Positions 31,735-43,385 are shown, numbered from the stretch's first letter. The stretch is DNA of 64,000 nt from Doryteuthis pealeii (GCA_023376005.1 CM042152.1:76853034-76917033), one strand, 5' to 3'. Numbers and translations: made by a program. Notes: generated by a model not told the origin, from the letters alone.

Positions 31735-32225
31735 TAAGTAGCCCTGTCAGCTGGGGCTTTAGAATACACTGACTTCACCTTTGCAGAGGGGTAAGGCCCC
31801 CCCCTCCCCAATGGGGCCACCTGTTCGCTGAGGATGGTGACGCTTGATGCTTAAGGACGGAATCTTGGTGGATAAGCAGTCCATGACATGCAACATTCCA
31901 CTTTGGCCCTTACTTAGGCTAGATGGGTGGTCGGAGAGGCCCCCTCTGATCAATCAGTTGGCCATATCAAGCCCTAGCACCTATATAATTGTCCCAACCC
32001 TATTGCTCTCATGGCCACCCCCAACTCTTTTTTATCATATGGGTGCTAGAAAGTGGTAGCCGAGGGTCTTCATATTCTGGGAATGATGTTCAACTCAGAT
32101 GGTGAGATTCCAGTTCTGGAGGTCTGGGGAATGTGGAGCACCCCTTCATCACCATTGCTCCCAAGTCCACCCTGACCCAAAGTGGTAGTACCTGTTAGGG
32201 TCCCATCTATGGGTTAAATAGAAAA
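31735..32225 (-). repeat. Dispersed repeat family C, long copy
   Basis: About 490 bp sharing blocks with 38200-38540, 44545-45025, 47730-47970 and 58250-58335. The conserved end in element sense reads AACCCATAGATGGGACCC then TAACAGGTACTACCACT. No protein or polymerase III promoter is evident, so its class is unknown. Confidence 0.8.
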
Positions 32226-32417
32226 ATGTGTTTATAAAACAATGAGTATCCATTAAGAATGAATTTATTTCAAAACTTGTCGGCATTAAATGATCCACCG
32301 ATGTTGATATCCTGTAAAACAAAACAAAACAAACAAACATTTATCAGTATGCCTTTACAAATACGAGGTAATTTTAATTTGTCTTTTAAGTATATTTGTG
32401 ATTTTGTGGTATGTATT

Positions 32418-32566
32418 TACCCAACCATTCCTTCATGATCAGGATGTGACACAAAGTTAATTTTAAGCAGAATCAGTGTTTTCTTACTCCTAGATTGGTT
32501 GCCCTTACCAGAATAAAGAACCCAGTCTGCCCTACTATTTACCTATAGCTGGAGGGAGAACAGATA
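32418..32566 (-). repeat. SINE family A, head-truncated
   Basis: Carries the 3' end (ACCCAACCATTCC, GTGACACAAAGTTAA) and the CCCAGTCTGCCCTACTATTT block, and stops before the tRNA head. Confidence 0.7.
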
Positions 32567-32690
32567 GTGTAACACTATTGAAGTGTTATGGGTTGATTGG
32601 CAATCTATTAATTAATTACTATTTAATTAAAACTACCCTAATTATTAATTATGGTAGTTTGTTAAAATTAAAAGTAAAAATAAGAAAAAC

Positions 32691-32691
<1 letters not shown>

Positions 32692-32731
<40 letters not shown>
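32692..32731. repeat. (AAT)n microsatellite
   Basis: Thirteen AAT units. Confidence 0.95.
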
Positions 32732-32732
<1 letters not shown>

Positions 32733-32929
32733 TGTTTATATTAAAAATATAAATTTATAGAAATTCCTTAAATTATGGAATTTGAGTTAGATGATAGGAA
32801 TTTTAAATTCTTACATAAATAATGAGATGATAGGAATTTTAAATTTCACAAAATAAAATGATAAATTTAACAAATAAGATTCCAGTTTTTGCAAAGCTGG
32901 TTAACAATTTCAAAAACTTAGATAAATAA

Positions 32930-33390
32930 AACAATGGTTGGCCTTGTCTCGTTGGAGTTGGAAAAACCCAAATGGAAAGATACAAGCTAGGCTGGCACAA
33001 GGCCATTTAGACACGTAGGCAATGTTATCGAGTGGCTGGCCAATTGGAGACATATGTTAGGGGTGGGGAGGTCTGGATCCCATAAATAACAGACCAGAAG
33101 AGAGAAAGAGAAGAAGAGAGAGAAGCGGAGTCAGACACTCCAAAACCAGGGAGCTCGCCATAGCTCGGTGCCTTTGCCACAACTTTACCGATACACTCTG
33201 ATGTCTTGCCACTCGGTACAAAATTGATAACTTAGCCAAAAACTAGCTGTAGATCGCCAGTCAACTGACAAAGAAATCACCTTGCTTCCTTTGTAAAATA
33301 AATGTATATATTTTGTACATAAGCATCAAAAAGCGTTGTGTTCAATTGTTTTGTTGATCCGTTGACAGCTTTTGGTTATTTAATTCTATT
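32930..33390 (+). other. Possible solo LTR or promoter-bearing repeat
   Basis: GC-richer than its flanks, with a CCCATAAATAACAG promoter-like site (33079) and AAATAAATGTATATATTTTG resembling a polyadenylation site (33297). That order suits an LTR, but no matching second LTR or target duplication was found. Confidence 0.25.
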
Positions 33391-33554
33391 TCAGCCGAGT
33401 TGGTAAAAGGAATGAAACCAGCTCTTTTTCAGCCTTCCTGTAAATCAACAGACAACATAAGAACGGGAGGTTGGAACGGGCGGTTTCGACGACTGTAATA
33501 CTGAGCTGGAGCATCGTTCCCATAACATACATAAACCGAACCCTGCAACCCGGC

Positions 33555-33660
33555 AAAGTATTCATATTTTTTCCAACGATATTAGCATGAAGTGAAACAC
33601 AAACAGCTTTGTTAGGATTTGAACTTGACTCATTGGTCCATTTTGTACAGCAATAACCAT
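33555..33660 (-). repeat. SINE family A head fragment
   Basis: Contains AGCATGAAGTGAAACACAAACAGC and TTAGGATTTGAACTTGACTC equivalents of the family head on the minus strand. Confidence 0.65.
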
Positions 33661-33701
33661 AACAGAATGTATGTATGAATGTATGTTTATTAGACATACA
33701 T

Positions 33702-33708
<7 letters not shown>

Positions 33709-33741
<33 letters not shown>

Positions 33742-33831
33742 ATACACGCACATATGGGTTGGGGTTAGAAGTAATAAGGCAGTCAATAACAACATATTAC
33801 AATGTTGTGACTTTGTCCCCAGTTCATATGT

Positions 33832-33866
<35 letters not shown>
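33709..33866. repeat. (CA)n and (TA)n microsatellites
   Basis: CA arrays at 33711-33735 and 33832-33850, then TA to 33866. Confidence 0.9.
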
Positions 33867-33867
<1 letters not shown>

Positions 33868-34124
33868 GAAGTAAAATATAAGGAATGAAAGAACAAAACT
33901 CAGACAAAAATGTGTAGTATATTTCGCTGGAGTTCTAAACTGGCTTCATCAGCTTTTATTGAATTATTTAGATCATACACCTACCTACTTCCCCCTTCTA
34001 TAAAACACTTGTATGATCTGAATAATTCAATAAAAGCTGATGAATCCAGGTTCAGTACCCCAGCGAAATATACTACACATTTTTGTCTGAGTTTTGTTCT
34101 TTCATTCCTTATTTTACCTCATTC
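33868..34124. repeat. Foldback element with hammerhead-like remnant
   Basis: Inverted arms (about 33868-33970 and 34010-34124) share CTCAGACAAAAATGTGTAG and GAATTATTTAGATCATAC. Each arm holds CTGATGA and CCAGCGAAATATACTAC (34037-34076 on the + strand). Stem II and stem III do not pair well, so this is a core-like relic. Confidence 0.8.
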
Positions 34125-34182
34125 TATCGGATTCATTCCAACCCCCTTTTCCTCATATCTATCTATCTATCTCTCTCTCTCT

Positions 34183-34195
<13 letters not shown>

Positions 34196-34232
<37 letters not shown>
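34196..34232. repeat. (TA)n microsatellite
   Basis: TA array following a CTCTCTCT run. Confidence 0.9.
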
Positions 34233-34235
<3 letters not shown>

Positions 34236-34559
34236 ACTCTCCTATCAAACTCAACATGGGAAGGTTCAACAGTTCAGTTAAAGATGTGACTGTTTGACTG
34301 CCTATACAGATAATCTATACATATATAAGGGGCAGTTGTGTGTATATATGTATGTCAGGAGGAAACTACAAAAATAAAACAATTAACGATAAAGTAAATG
34401 TAGGTACACATTCACTATCACCAGATCTTGCTTTTTGAGCAAAAATGATAAAGATTTGATTTTTATTCGTGAAGATAATTAAAAAATAATATTTAAATGA
34501 TAACAGCATGGAATATTTTTTTGTATTTGATATTTTCAATAGTAGACATTAACACTTCT

Positions 34560-34990
34560 TTTCAGAGTAGCTGGATCAATACAAAATCTGACATAAGAAT
34601 TTTAATGGGGCATCCTGCGAGGATCTAACTCACGATTCAGTAATAATGGACCTGTGGGACTAACTTTAAAAAATCCCTCTCTACCCAGGCAATTACTTCT
34701 AGTTTGTTTATAATGGTAAAGGTTTGTGTAGAACCAACCACATATTTTGAATAAGGTAATAACAGAATAATGGTGTCCCAAAAATATTCCACAGATTCTC
34801 CCAAACAACATTCCTCAGATTTTGATTACAAAAAGCAAACTTTTCAGCAATCTTTTCTTTTATTCTAAAACATTGACACTGAAGAAACTCACCATTACCA
34901 GCAGCTGAAAACGTTACCCACACCATAACATCTCTTCTGACCTTGCTTAACTCTGATAGAGAAATCTTTCCCTGCTGGATTTTTTGCCAG
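34560..34990 (-). pseudogene. Tc1/mariner-like transposase remnant
   Basis: The minus strand reads SELSKVRRDV then MVWVTFSAAGNGEF, the catalytic-core strand typical of Tc1/pogo-like transposases, and ends near VVWENLWNIFG. No terminal repeats found. Confidence 0.55.
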
Positions 34991-35062
34991 ATCTTCTAAA
35001 GCCACAAGTGAAATATTAATTCATCACTTTACACATTTCTAAGAAAGCATTCTGAATTGAAC

Positions 35063-35312
35063 GGTAATCTTCAACTTGTTCCTCGTAAATTCCTACTATA
35101 AAATAAACTGAACTCTCATTTAGGTCCGTGTTTTTGCAATAAATGTTTTAAATATGTTTGCAATAAATGTTTTTAGATAAAGAAAATATATTCAGTATTG
35201 TAAAATAACGGGTGCAAGAAAAATAAAACATTTATTGCAAAAACACGGACATAAAATGAGGGTTCAGTTTATTTTATGGTAGGAAATTACAAGGAACAAG
35301 TTAAGGATTACC
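35063..35312. repeat. Foldback element, family D, copy 2
   Basis: Same arms as 11086-11372 (CGTAAATTCCTACTATA, AATAACGGGTGCAAGAAAA); the left arm is internally shortened. Confidence 0.85.
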
Positions 35313-35844
35313 AATTGAACTTACCATATTTTTCCAATAAGAATCTCATTCTATCTTTGATTTTCATTAAAGACAGAAATGGTCTTTTAACAAATCTTTG
35401 AGACTGTTGTGGTTTGGTTAGTGGCCAGAATAAAGACACCAGAGAGGAAATGAGTTAAGCAAATATATTAACAAAGCACAGTAGTACAAACATATACAAA
35501 TGAGAAGGTTACTCGCGAGGCGGTCTATCAACTATCCGAGCATACCGCTGGAATATTGACACCGTTTAAGAGCAGTACCTGCTGCTATTTATCGTTGGAA
35601 GAGTTCATGTGTGCATGGTAACTTACCATAACAGAGACACAAAACCCTAGAATTCTACTGACAGTTTTTATAGTTTAGTTCCTGTCTTTGAGAACTCTAA
35701 ATTCTAGTCTGTAGTCATCCATGCACATTGAGGTTTCATGCCTTCCAGATACTTCCTTTCTGGCTATATTACTTGTTCTTTCAAATCATTTACCTATTCC
35801 CTTAATCGTTGATAGAGAAAGAAGGATTTTCTCTTCATTTAAAG
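35313..35844. other. Unassigned, slightly GC-richer spacer
   Basis: 35420-35650 contains CGAGGCGGTCTATC and CCGCTGGAATATTG. Nothing recognised. Confidence 0.3.
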
Positions 35845-36365
35845 CAGGGCTCCCCAATTCTTTTCAGACCAAAAGACCACAATAATTAACTCAGGTGGAT
35901 CTGCGGCCGCGATCTTAAAAAGTCAGAAAAAAACCCTCAGCTTAATTAACAAGAAAAATCATAATTTATTAATGAATCATCTGATGTTTGCAATGTAATA
36001 TCAAGGTTAAACGAAGAGGTTGATAGAATGAGCACATTATTTAATTATTGTGAATGCAGCTTCCTCTTGGCATGTTTCACTTTTGGAGAACAACTGTTTG
36101 CAGTGGTATATAGTGAGCGAAACATGCTCACTACATACTGGCTATGTGTGTGATAAGGTTGGGGGAATCATCCAGATGGAAGCACGTGGCTCTCGTAGAA
36201 ATCAAGGATGTGGCAAGCAAAGAATTTGGACTTGAAATCTTCCAAACTCTGATGATCAATGAGTTCCATCTGCAGTTGTAATGGAACTCCTTCACAGTCA
36301 ACATCTAAAGGTGAACATTTTGAAAGTTGGGTAGCCTAGATATTCCACGGGTTGGTGAATGCCCT
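35845..36365 (-). mobile_element. hAT remnant, second copy
   Basis: Parallels 8155-8700 over about 500 bp (CATCTGATGTTTGCAATG, GAAATCAAGGATGTGGCAAG, GAGTTCCATCTGCAGTT). The terminus reads CAGGGCTCCCCAATTCTTTT. More decayed than the first copy. Confidence 0.6.
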
Positions 36366-36539
36366 GATTTAAGACAAATTTCTGACAACAACCCCTGCAT
36401 AGGATTTTACTTTATAGTGGGACTTACAGCACTGCATATGATAGATTTCCTTCAAACCTGGTTCCATTTATGAACGATAAACACGTCCGTTACTGCTTAT
36501 GATAAATTAGATATCTATATGTATCTATTAGATAGATGA

Positions 36540-36812
36540 GTCCAAAGCGTAACGGTTATCGTTTTAGGAAATGGACTCGACGATCCGAGTCCAAATCCTG
36601 GATGTTGTAGTTTACATTTCATTTTTCTGCGAATGCTTTTGGGAAAGGTATGAAACCATTCCCCCCCCCACTCAGCTCTGCGTTAAGATTGGGTTCTTTA
36701 GCTTTCGGAGAAGAAGAAAAAAAAAACCCTGAATTCTAACCAATTGAATGTAGCTTGAAAAAATGACCTTGTGTCACATCCTGCTCGTTTCAGAGGAGTT
36801 GGGTAAATACAT
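36540..36812 (+). repeat. SINE family A, full length, + strand
   Basis: A tRNA-like head (AGCGTAACGGTTATCGTTTT; B-box-like GATCCGAGTCCAAATCC), the GGGAAAGGTATG block, an A-rich interior, and the 3' end TTGTGTCACATCCTGC..GAGTTGGGTAAATACA. This copy defines the element direction. Confidence 0.75.
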
Positions 36813-36889
36813 ACACATGATCTCTAGCATTAACTATGCAGCATAAATACGTTAATGCACACGTTTTGATGCAAAGAAGAAGAAAAAAG

Positions 36890-37221
36890 AAGAAGAGTGG
36901 GGAGCATTCACCTGTACATTCGCTTATTTACCTTCCAAATCGACACACGTCGTACACATAGAGCGAACGTTTTTTTCTTACTATCGGCGAGGAGTCTTTT
37001 GTTTAAAATGGGCCTTTCATGTTTTTATGGCTGGATAGGTATATACTTCCGCCAACCAATCAAGTCTCTTCACATAACCACAAAGGTGTTGAGGAGACCG
37101 AGGCAGGCGAAGCGGGGCCGGTGGGTGTGGGGCGTGATGAAGAAAGAGGGGGGGCGAGGGTTCATTAGAGATTCTATCAATGTCCGATTCCGTTGCATTC
37201 TGCTGCTTTTTCGATCGCTTT

Positions 37222-37225
<4 letters not shown>
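36890..37225. other. GC- and CpG-richer block
   Basis: Includes AGGCGAAGCGGGGCCGG and several CGs in an otherwise AT-rich region. It could be a promoter or an old coding exon, but no protein or promoter element is recognised. Confidence 0.3.
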
Positions 37226-37299
<74 letters not shown>

Positions 37300-37561
37300 G
37301 AGAGCCCGTGGGTAGTGGGTGGTCATGAAGAATGCTGTCATTGGAAGAAGCACTTTATATTGATTGGCATCGCACATATGTCTGTCAAGTCGAACCCCCA
37401 CCCTCTACCCCTAAAAAAGATCAAAGAGTGATTAACAATTGTATTACCCCCACCCCCAGCCAACTTTGTTCTCTGAAGAATTTATTTGTTGTTCCCCTTA
37501 TTTCCGGCATCTACCAGTTCTTACTTACTGCTATTGCTGTTGTAGTTGTTTCACATCGTGA

Positions 37562-37650
<89 letters not shown>
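37226..37650. repeat. Two (GA)n arrays
   Basis: GA at 37226-37294 and 37567-37648, with an unrecognised 270-bp sequence between them. Confidence 0.95.
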
Positions 37651-38079
37651 ACTAAGAGATGACTAGTAAGTTGCCAATTCCGTAAGCGAAAAAAAAAAAA
37701 AAAAAAAGAAAAAGAAAAAAGTTTTTAGATTCCGAAAAAGAAAGAGAAGAAAATGTTTGTAAAACATTAAAGAAACAATTGTGATTTCTGGTTTTATTTT
37801 ATCTAAAATATTTTTGCTATTTCTTTTCTTTTCCGTCTTTCAAAAAAAACCCCGTTTTATTTGTATGAACTAAGTCGTGAAATGTAGAAAGACATCGGTA
37901 ACAATATACACTATCATAGCAGGTATGCATCTGACAGATATTTGATTGAAAAAATAAATTACCCTCATTTACCAACACCCCCACCCCAGTGGTTTGACAT
38001 ATTTTTAATCCTGTTGTAGGGATAAAATAAAAAATTATCTCCCTTAGATGATTTGCATATCCAGTAGAAGCCTCGTTTG

Positions 38080-38540
38080 TTTGTTTTACGGTATATCAAC
38101 CTCGGTGAGTCATTTAATGCCGGGAAAGTTTTGAAAGATTCGTAGTGATAAATTGGAAGAACATTTTTGAAACTCAATATTTTTTGTAAACAAATTTTCT
38201 ATTTAACTCATAGATGGGACCCTAACAGGTACTACCGCTCCGGGTCAGGGTGGACCTGAGAGCTTGGTGATGAAGGGGTGCTCCACATTCTCCAGACCTC
38301 CAGAAATGGAACCTCACCATCAGTTAGAGTTTAAGGTCATAACCAAAACATGAAGACCATTAGCCACCGCCTTCTAGCATATATATGATAAAAAGGGTTA
38401 GGGCTTGCCATAATAGCAATAGGGTTGGGACAATCATATAGGTACTAGGGCTTGACGTGACCAGCCGCTTAATTGAAGCAGGTCTCTCCGACCACCCGTC
38501 TAGTTTAAAAAATCCACTCTACATCTTTTCGCATGTCTGG
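38080..38540 (+). repeat. Family C copy
   Basis: The conserved core starts at 38205 (ACTCATAGATGGGACCC) and includes GGTCAGGGTGGACCTGAG and GACAATCATATAGGTACTAG. A short head-like motif (TTTTACGGTATATCAAC) precedes it. Confidence 0.75.
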
Positions 38541-38974
38541 TCTTTGACCAGAAGAGACATTGTCTCTGACCTTGTCAGGGAAAGGTAAAACCATACTTAT
38601 CATGTAAGCTTTTTTTTCTATTTTGTACCCCTTCCACACTTTTGTTTGTTGGATAATCCACGGTAAACAAGAATGTCTGCATTAGGGTAGGTCGATTTTT
38701 TAACGTTTTTTTGAATATCAAAAAGATTCTCCCGAGTAAAGTTGGGTATTGGTATGATAAATACTGACACCAAAAAGTTGATTTCTAACTTGCCCCAATT
38801 TTTGAGCATTTAGTTTTAAAAAATCGTCTAATCTGAAGCCTGTCAAAATCCTTCTTTATAATAAATAATTTAGATACAAAATTGCTCAAAGATCTTATTA
38901 TTTCAATCCGGAAAAGATTAGCAATTTATTCTATTCAAATAAGATTAATGGTTGATTGGCAACCTTCTGTCTAC

Positions 38975-39275
38975 GAGAGACGATGGAATAGTGTCAATTT
39001 TTTTCTTCTCTTTTTTTCTTCTTTATTTTTCTTTGAACTACATAGCATGGGCAGGTTCATATGGAGGATAAGTTGTTGCCCATGCAGCAAATCCCCTCTC
39101 TCCACACTGCCACGGTGATCCAAAGGAAAGGTAAGGGACTAATGCTGTTTGCAACGGTAGTGTTGCAGGAGTTGCTGGGTAGCACTGGATTTCAGTATCA
39201 CATCACCTTAGGAACTCCGGCTCCTGATTTGTTTCCGGGGTTTACTCCCCTAGCCTTTCCTTCTGAAAAAAATCT
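38975..39275 (-). repeat. Family B copy, minus strand
   Basis: Contains AGCATGGGCAGGTTCATATG and CTCTCTCCACACTGCCAC, complements of the 10695-11070 copy. Confidence 0.75.
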
Positions 39276-40265
39276 ACATGTACGAACAAACAAAAATTAA
39301 ATGAAAACATCTTTATTAATATGTTTTTATAAGATTAATATTTATATAAGATTAATGAGATATATCAAAAATAGCATTTAAATTAAAATTATAATCCCCC
39401 TCCTCCCCATCTTTCCTCGGGTGAATCTTTTTGATATATAAAAAAAAGTTGAAAATCGACCTATCCTAGTCTGCCTAGTTATGGAGACCACTTGCGTACT
39501 TCCTATTTCCATGACACTTCATATTTGAATGGATGGGACCGGCTAAACACACCCGAGTGAATGCTGTTACAACCAACCAACCAACCATTCTTGTTTGGAA
39601 TTCAAAGTATTTTTTCAAACTCATTTTTTAAAACACAAAATGAAAGACAACAAGAATGAATAAAACAAAAATGTCTTCGGCATAAAATAACCCAACAAGA
39701 GTTGACATGCCGCAAAATCCAACCAATACAACCCTTGCACATAACTTACTGCTTGTTCATAAAAGAATATGTGTATAAGTCACGTTTGTGTATTCTTTTC
39801 TTTGTATATCATGAGTAAGTATATTATGTTTATAAAATGTTAAATGTTCTTTTATGTGTAAATGAGATTGATTTATCTTTCATTCCTTTGTGTTCAGTGT
39901 TAGTATATGACGGATATACTAATGCTAATATTGGTGCTTGGAAAAAAAAAGTGGGGATTCGATTAAAATTACTTCCCCATAACTAAGCATTACAACACAG
40001 CGAACGAACATCCATATGCATTCTCAAAATTAAGAGAGATTCAAATATCAGCAAACTTTTTATTATGTTCTTAGACGACACGTGACTCGTTTCAGCAGCG
40101 CACCCCACCCTCATCAATTATCATTCAGTTGTAAATTGGATGGAAAATAATTTTATTCCCGGACCATTTTAAGTGTAATGATCTAATCAAAATTTTACGA
40201 TGAGATGCCGTTATAGTCACACACACGCCCCCCACACACAGTGACATACACACGCATATGGTAGG

Positions 40266-40302
<37 letters not shown>

Positions 40303-40470
40303 GCTCCCCATCCCCTAGGGTTGAGCACTCTGGGGGGGATCTCGCTGATGACCGCCAACTCAAGCGTAAATGCGACGCTCTTCTGTATAAGGAATGGAGC
40401 ACTCTGTGACGCCTTTACACACAAAGCGATGTGTGTATTAAAAACAGTTAAAATCCCCTTCCCATTCTGT
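39276..40470. other. Unassigned, with TA array 40275-40302
   Basis: A GC-richer patch at 40310-40440 (TTGAGCACTCTGGGGG, AGCGTAAATGCGACGC) is not recognised. Confidence 0.35.
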
Positions 40471-40606
40471 AAGTGATGACAGCCTAATGGATAAGGTGCC
40501 GGACTGACACCCAACCGATCGGATTTCAATTCCGGTTGTAGGTAGCTTGAAAAATGTCTAGCCACACTGATGAGACTTGATAAGTCGAAACACATGTCTG
40601 TAGATG

Positions 40607-40655
<49 letters not shown>
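40471..40655 (+). repeat. tRNA-headed SINE carrying an intact hammerhead motif
   Basis: The tRNA-like head has an A-box-like TAATGGATAAGGTGCC and a B-box-like GGATTTCAATTCCGG (40521-40535). A GTAGGTAGCTTGAAAA linker, the ribozyme (40562-40603) and a 42-bp TA tail follow. The order matches the minus-strand copies at 22551 and 22881. Confidence 0.8.
40562..40603 (+). ncRNA. Hammerhead ribozyme, all core elements intact
   Basis: CTGATGA at 40567-40573; stem II GACTT/AAGTC, 5 bp with a GAT loop (40574-40586); GAAA at 40587-40590; stem III of two pairs (A-U, C-G) around ACAT; cleavage triplet GTC at 40596-40598; stem I CCACA/TGTAG with four of five pairs. This is the type I layout with minimal stem III described for schistosome SINEs and Penelope-like elements. 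Predicted cleavage is after 40598. Confidence 0.75.
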
Positions 40656-40656
<1 letters not shown>

Positions 40657-41519
40657 CATTTCTTAATATGTAAAATATACGATGTGGTTCAGGCACTGAA
40701 AAATTTGTAGATCGCTACCCAATCGTATCAATGTTAAGCATAGATAATCAGCTTCAACCTGGCATTTCCACAAAACCAGAAAATTACGTCTCATTAAGCA
40801 CACACACACACACATACACAAAACCAAAAGAAAAAAAAATTGTTGCTAGGATTCGTTCTCAGAAACATATTTTTTAAATCTAGGGATTTGAACCAGGCCT
40901 CGAAAATCTATATTTCATAAGTGGGATATTACTTAAGTAGCTATGATAATCGGTAGTACCGAGAGACATGAGAATACTCGAAACCTTTCCTTGAAATTCT
41001 ATGAAAAAGTCCTGAAAAATCCATTGTACAAGTTATGTAAACTTCAGTGGTGTGTGTGTGTGTGTGTGTGTGCGATATTTGCAGGCTATTTTTTTTATGA
41101 CGTCGCCTGTTTTATTTGATCAGCGACTCGGTTCATCATTAAAAACATTGGGATTTCATTAATCAATTTTATCGATTAATCTGCATGGAATAGGTCAATG
41201 TGTTTCCCAATTTTGTGTGTCCGATTTTGTGTGTCCAATTCTAACAAAAGGACTAAAGAGGTCAGCATAGAAAAGAATAGAAGGGAAAAAAAAAGAAAAA
41301 AAAGGAGAAAGGCAGTAAAGAAGGGATGAATAAAATGAAGTCTTAATAATGAAAAATATTCCTTCTCCCTTCGATAAGGTTTATATCAAAAAGTTTTTTG
41401 TTTTTTTTACAAAAGCCACTTGGTCAATGTAGATTAGGATAATTAAAATTAACTAACCGAACATGTACAAAGTTTAATAAGTATATATAAAAGTATTATA
41501 CAGTACTTACAGATACAAT
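40656..41519. other. Unassigned spacer
   Basis: A short CA run at 40799-40816 and a GT run at 41051-41072. No genes seen. Confidence 0.35.
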
Positions 41520-41539
41520 ACACACACACACACACACAC

Positions 41540-41592
<53 letters not shown>

Positions 41593-41630
41593 CAAACACA
41601 CACACACACCCACACACACACACAAAGTCA
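41520..41630. repeat. (CA)n-(TA)n-(CA)n array
   Basis: CA 41520-41542, TA 41543-41590, CA-rich to 41625. Confidence 0.95.
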
Positions 41631-41959
41631 GCAAGTGGAAAAGCACCATATATGAGTTGGTCTCAGATAAGTCACTGTTTTAAATTTTTTTTATAGAAAA
41701 GGCTAATATATCGAATTTTATGACGAGCATTTTCTCTGACTCAATTTATTCATAGTGATATGTAAAAAAGTATATTTTTATTTTGTTTTAAATGACTTAG
41801 AATCCCCATACCTAAGCCCCTTCCTCATTGTCCACCTTTTATTTGAATTTCACCCAGTTAAAGCTGATGCAATTGTGTCAATATCACCTATTTAATATAA
41901 AATGGTACATGTTGACTTATACTATGTTAAAACTTAGAAAAGATTTAATTTTTTTTTTT

Positions 41960-42700
41960 TTTCTCGGTGTGGTGGACCTGTAGATCTCGTTAGATCATCC
42001 ACCTGCGTTCCCCAAAGTCTCTCAGTCATCTTGCCTCGGCTTATCACTGATACTTGATTTTGGGGAAGGAGAGCACGCGCACAAGCGCACAACATGTCAA
42101 ACATGTGCAGATATTTCTACAAGTCCCACAGTGATTGAGGAATGGTGACGTGTGCAGGCCTGACGGGCTGGAAGCACGCAGATGTGAATCTACATATCGC
42201 GCGACTCGTGACATACCTAACGTCACTGCTTGCTGATTGAACAGCAACGTACCTCAGCGAGGTCGTGGGTGACTGAGCAGCCCATTGAGTAACACTGTTC
42301 ACCCAGTCATTTGGGAAGTGTCTAGAAAAAGTGACCTAAACAAATGCCTGTTCACCTATCAAGCTGGCCAGAAACCTGCGGTTCGACGGATGTCCACATT
42401 AGCAGGGCGAAAATAAGAAAATATTACAACAAAAAACCAAGGCTAAGAATAGCAACCTGGTATGTCCGGACACTTGTCGATCTTGAGAGATCGGGAAACC
42501 TGAAACGATGAAATGATGTCGTGACAGGGGAGCGTCTCGATATGGGGTCGACATCGATTCCCTGTGGAAGTCTTGTATTTCATTGAGGGGGTGGGTAGCA
42601 AAAAGACAATCTTGTGCACTTTCGTTTGACCTCTGACATTCCAATGTCGACCGGAGTGATTTTTCAGATTCAGAAAGTTCCATCGTTGCAAGTCACACCT
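41960..42700 (+). pseudogene. LINE 5' region with AP-endonuclease start
   Basis: The frame near 42433-42500 reads KPRLRIATWYVRTLVDLERS, matching the N-terminal strand of the apurinic endonuclease domain (usually ATWNVRTL) of RTE-like LINEs. The catalytic Asn is Tyr here. The preceding 450 bp are GC-richer (CpGs at 42070-42270) and may be the element 5' UTR. Frame breaks follow by 42600. Confidence 0.55.
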
Positions 42701-43269
42701 GAGGACTTTTGATAGTTTTAATAAACTTATCAATTTAGCAACTCCAGTGACCTTTTCCTGTATTCGCAAACTCACAAGAACTAATCTTTTATTCAACATT
42801 TTTGGTTTCAATGTTTGTTTTTGTTTTTTTATTTCTCTGAATTTTTTTTAGATTCCTTTTAGTTTGGAGAATGCAAGAGGGAAGAGTCATTCCCTTTCAT
42901 TGACTGAGTTTTCCTCTTCCTTCCAAAACTCAAACGAGAAGGTGAGAGACAATGCGTTGATAATAGACTGTTTCTTAACAACACATTGTCCTAATGAAAA
43001 TAAACAATTCGCGCGGGAATTTTTGGAAAAAACTTAAAAAAAACCCTGGTGTACTGTAAAAGTACTGTATGAGAGCGCAATCTGCGTGAGGGCCGCACCT
43101 GTACTTGTTGAGGGCGTTTTGCTACGTCTGTATTAAGCTGTGCCTGTGTTTTTTGAGGACTGCATGCGACCCGCGTGTTTGACATGCCTGTTCTAGCCTG
43201 TCTTAACAATACTGTTGTCTGGATGGTCTCGATGTTTCCTCATATTTCCAATTCCTATAGTCTTTTCCC
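42701..43269. other. Unassigned, partly GC-richer
   Basis: 43070-43200 is CpG-containing with GTGAGGGCCGCACCTG. Not recognised. Confidence 0.3.
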
Positions 43270-43385
43270 AGACCTTTGGGGGCTATTGCTTAAATGGTCA
43301 CCCATATAAGTATTGAACAGGCTCATTGTTGCTTAACTTCGGTGATTTGGCGGGAACCGGTGCTTTTAACGTGACTTGACTTTTT
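43270..43385 (-). repeat. 5S rRNA-derived SINE fragment, minus strand
   Basis: The reverse complement contains ACCGAAGTTAAGCAACAATG, AGCCTGTTCAATACTTATAT and GGGTGACC, the internal control region and 3' half of 5S rRNA with substitutions. It is too diverged and partial for a functional 5S gene. Confidence 0.65.

Noticed and set aside
32930..33390. Confident solo LTR
   Set aside because: No terminal TG..CA boundaries, target duplication or second copy could be fixed; kept only as a low-confidence note.
40471..40535. A true tRNA gene
   Set aside because: A- and B-box-like sequences are present but no acceptor stem or anticodon arm can be drawn; it is a SINE head.
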